Positions 61,201 to 64,000 of a DNA stretch of 64,000 bases are shown here, piece by piece (positions within the stretch are counted from its first letter, which is position 1; each line of letters opens with the position of its first letter). The notes beneath the pieces are model-generated. The model saw only the letters and a list, made by a program, of their open reading frames with translations. It did no database searches and was not told the DNA's origin. Source of the stretch: Oscheius sp. JU75 (taxonomy: Eukaryota; Nematoda; Chromadorea; Rhabditida; Rhabditidae); contig JASJZC010000007.1 of assembly GCA_037178855.1 (NCBI GenBank), forward strand, positions 10,106,001 through 10,170,000, written 5' to 3'. A program made the position numbers and the translations under genes.

Positions 61201-64000
61201 AGGCAAACTGAAGCCGGAACAATTCCGTGTTGGAATGACAAAGGTTAAAAAGCATGACTTGTATAGTGCGCTTAAGTTGATTGAGTTAGTTATGTTCAAA
61301 CCAAGTTTTTGTTCTTCCTGAGTTCCAATTCAGATACGCTGTCCTGGCAGCCGATGCCGCCAAGAACGGTAAGGACAACAAGGATGCCGGAAACAAGATC
61401 TGCGAGACTTTGTTGAAGAACGGTGCTCTCAAGCCCGAGGAATTCCAGTGCGGCCTGACCAAGGTAAATCTAAGTTTTTAATTCTCCAGCATGTCACTAA
61501 CATTGAGAATGTCAAAAAATTTTGAATCCAAATCGTTCCAGGTCTTCTTCAAGGCCGGAGTCCTTGCCCATCTTGAAGAACTCCGTGACGAAGCCCTCTC
61601 TGTCATCATTGGCAAGTTCCAGTGCACTTGCAGACACTATCTCGCCCAGTGCGAGTACAAGAGACGTCTCAACCAAAAGTAACATTCATTGTTGACTCAG
61701 CAAAATCAACTTTCAGGGTCGGACTTCTTGTCCTCCAGCGCAATATCCGCTCCTGGTGCACGGTTCGCAACTGGGCCTGGTTCAAGCTCTACGGCAGAGT
61801 CAAGCCTCTCATCAAGGGAAGCAAGAAGGACGACGAGATCGAGGCTCTCGAGAAGAAGTTAGTTCATGAACAACATTAGTCCGCAATTCATTTTTCCTCT
61901 CTCGCGAACGTGCATAGTCATTCAATCTCGACTAATATGCTGCTTTCCAGGGTAAAGGAGCTGGAGGAGAACCATGGCAAAGAGGAAAAGAAGAGAAAGG
62001 ATCTCGAGGCTGAGAATGCTCGTCTTCAGGTATGTTGGGGTCCAATTTGCAAACAATTTCGTTTCAGGCTGAAAAACAAGCCATGCTTGTCCAGCTTGAG
62101 CAGGAACGTGACTCCAGCGCTGAAGGAGAGGAGCGTAGTGCCAAGCTCCTGGCTCAAAAGGCTGACCTTGAGAAGCAGTTGGTTGACCTGAACGACCAGC
62201 TCGCTGACCAAGAGGACAAGAACGCCGCTCTGACTAAATCCAAGAAGAAGGTTGAGGGAGACAACGAAACCCTCAAGAAGACCGTTTCCGAGCTTGAAAC
62301 GACCATCAAGAAGCAAGAAAATGAGAAACAGGCCAAGGATCACCAGATCCGCAGTCTGCAGGATGAGATTGCCTCTCAGGACGAGCTGATCAGCAAGGTT
62401 AACAAAGAAAAGAAGCAGCAGGAGGAGGTAAAACTGTTGTTTCCCGGATATACCTTGTTTTTAGACCAACCGCAAGCTTTTGGAGGACATCCAGGCTGAA
62501 GAGGACAAGGTCAATCACCTGAACAAGATCAAGTCCAAGCTCGAGTCTACCCTTGATGAGCTGGAGGACAGTCTTGAACGTGAGAAGAGGTCTCGTCAAG
62601 ATCTGGACAAGCAGAAGAGGAAGGTCGAGGGAGAACTGAAGGTATTGTACAGAAAATATAGTTCAAAAACTGGATTCAGATCGCTCAAGAGACTATCGAG
62701 GAGCTTACTCGTGTCCGCCACGAGCAAGATGGTGTCATTAAGAAGAAGGACGTCGAGCTGCATGCCCTCCAGTCCCGTCTTGAAGATGAACAGTCCCTTG
62801 TTGCTAAGCTACAGCGCCAGATCAAGGAACTCCTCGCCAGAATTCAGGAACTCGAAGAGGAGCTGGAAGCCGAGAGACAGTCGCGTGCTAAGGCTGAGAA
62901 GGCCAGAAACGAGATGCAGATGGAACTGGAAGAACTCGGTGATCGTCTGGATGAAGCCGGAGGAGCCACTCAGGCCCAGATTGAGCTGAACAAGAAGAGA
63001 GAAGCCGAACTGGCCAAACTCCGTCGTGACCTGGAGGATTCCGCTATCAACAGCGAGACCGCCATGGCTGCTCTCCGCAAGAAGCACAATGATGGTGTAG
63101 CCGAGCTCAGCGACCAGCTCGATACTGTCCAGAAGATGCGTGCCAAGCTCGAGAAGGAAAAGGCACAGCTTCAACGCGAGATTGATGACCTCCATAACTC
63201 TACTGATATTGAGACTAAGCAGAGACAGAACAGTGAGCGTCTTGCCAAGCAGTTGGAAGCTCAGCTCACTGATACCACACTCAAAAGTGACGAGCAGGCC
63301 CGTCTCATCCAGGAACTTACCATGCACAAAAACAAGATGCACTCGGAGAACTCTGACCTCAACCGTCAGCTGGAAGACGCTGAGTCCCAGCTTGCCGCTC
63401 TCAATAGGATCAAGCAGCAGCAGCACTCTCAGCTCGAGGAGATGAGACGACAGCTTGAGCAGGAATCTCGCGAGCGACAGAGTCTTCATGCCCAGTCGAG
63501 CAACTACCAGCTCGAGTGTGAGCAGCTCCGTGAACAGCTCGAAGAGGAACAGGATGCTAAGACTGAACTTCAAAGACTCATCAGTAAGGCCAATGCCGAA
63601 ACTACCCAATGGCGTGCCAGGTTCGAAGGCGAGGGAATGAATCGTGCCGAGGAACTCGAAGAAGCCCGTAGAAAGCTCGCCAACCGGGTCCAGGAAGTCC
63701 AGGAACAGCTTGAAGCCGCCAACCAGAAAATTGGATCTCTGGAGAAGAACCGTCAGAGACTTGTTCACGATCTGGAGGATGCCCAGGTTGATGCTGACAG
63801 AGTATGTTAACCTTCTTTACTATCTAGAAATCAAACTTTAGGCGAATTCTATTGCTGCCTCCCTTGAGAAGAAACAGAAGGGCTTCGACAAGGTCATCGA
63901 TGAGTGGAAGAGAAAGTGCGAGGCCCTTGTCCAGGATCTGGAAGGAGCCCAGCGCGATACTCGCACAGCCGCCACCGAGACCTTCCGTCTCCGTAGCCAG
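58232..64000 (+). CDS. Muscle myosin heavy chain, 3' end cut by window
   Basis: Thick-filament motor of muscle sarcomeres, closest in form to nematode UNC-54/MYO heavy chains. The start [12 protein letters not shown] and SKKNVWI.DPEEG match the family N-terminus. Motor motifs in order: [19 protein letters not shown]-loop [13 protein letters not shown], switch [11 protein letters not shown], switch [11 protein letters not shown], the relay region, the actin-binding loop [22 protein letters not shown], then the SH1/SH2 helix [16 protein letters not shown], converter, [15 protein letters not shown] and an IQ-like neck. From about 61,700 the protein is a heptad coiled-coil rod, continuing beyond base 64000. 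Introns are mostly 37-60 nt. Codon use is strongly biased (CTC, AAG, GAG, GCC), as in highly expressed nematode genes. Two alternative converter exons lie at 61117-61243 and 61334-61463. Confidence 0.97.
61117..61243 (+). CDS. Alternative myosin converter exon A (127 nt)
   Basis: Entered in phase 2 and left in phase 0, it encodes [14 protein letters not shown] through [12 protein letters not shown]. It has AG/GT borders (ACTAAG before, GTTAAA after). It aligns with exon B at RY.VL, the AG.K block, LKPE.F and G.TK, but otherwise differs, and its codons are less biased (CTA, GTA, ACG), suggesting a lower-abundance isoform. Confidence 0.85.
61334..61463 (+). CDS. Alternative myosin converter exon B (130 nt)
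   Basis: Same entry and exit phases as exon A. It encodes [15 protein letters not shown] through [12 protein letters not shown], with the strong codon bias of the rest of the gene, so it is probably the major muscle form. Borders are TTCAG before and GTAAAT after. Confidence 0.9.

Noticed and set aside
62809-63768. 319-residue leucine-rich minus-strand frame
   Set aside because: It is the antisense shadow of the myosin rod, produced by its codon bias.
1-64000. CRISPR arrays, bacterial operons, phage or viral genes
   Set aside because: None seen; gene structure is eukaryotic throughout.

Overview
The window is nuclear DNA of a nematode. The strongest evidence is a cuticle-collagen gene at 36.7 kb with the nematode-specific N-terminal block and the C-terminal [10 protein letters not shown] motif. 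Supporting evidence is the gene style: many very short introns (about 35-60 nt) ending in TTTCAG or TTTTAG, an acceptor-like TTTCAG just before several start codons (as expected for spliced-leader addition), and a TWK-type two-pore potassium channel. I cannot name the species. All exon limits were read by eye from splice consensus, reading frame and family similarity, so single junctions may be off by a few bases.

Layout. 1-3.2 kb (-): N-terminal half of an iRhom, running off the left edge. 3.9-5.6 kb (+): a PH+FYVE endosomal protein of the PLEKHF/phafin type. 5.9-6.3 kb: a decayed partial copy of the next gene. 6.8-11.2 kb (+): a large protein with five spaced zinc fingers that I cannot name. 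11.7-12.5 kb (-): a Pax1/9 gene. 14.0-14.3 kb (-): a 71-residue membrane protein. 15.5-17.8 kb (-): an unrecognised 477-residue protein. 17.8-24.3 kb: about 6.5 kb without a gene I can support, with simple repeats and minisatellites. 24.3-25.7 kb: a SINE copy abutting a near-perfect inverted duplication of a small cysteine-rich secreted peptide gene. 25.9-27.9 kb (-): a family 92 glycosyltransferase. 29.2 kb: tRNA-Thr(AGT). 31.3-32.2 kb (+): a 72-residue secreted peptide. 32.5-36.0 kb (+): a two-TM protein. 36.7-37.9 kb (+): the collagen. 40.9-42.4 kb (+): TOM20. 42.9-47.6 kb (-): the K2P channel. 49.9-53.8 kb (-): exons of a small disordered protein. 58.2-64.0 kb (+): a muscle myosin heavy chain that runs off the right edge.

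The genes are mostly unrelated housekeeping, developmental and tissue genes; no operon or shared pathway is evident, although collagen, myosin and K2P channel fit body-wall and muscle function. The two most interesting items are a pair of mutually exclusive exons for the myosin converter region, where reading frame forces exactly one to be used, and the head-to-head duplicated cysteine-rich peptide gene in which one copy has lost its start codon through a 36-bp deletion. Repeats are abundant: a tRNA-derived SINE family, a dispersed minisatellite carrying ACGGGAGAG-like units, and a TGACAGG-type repeat found inside introns of four genes. Several joins need a one-base correction (two at C runs in the collagen, two in the zinc-finger gene), so either sequence errors or gene decay are present.
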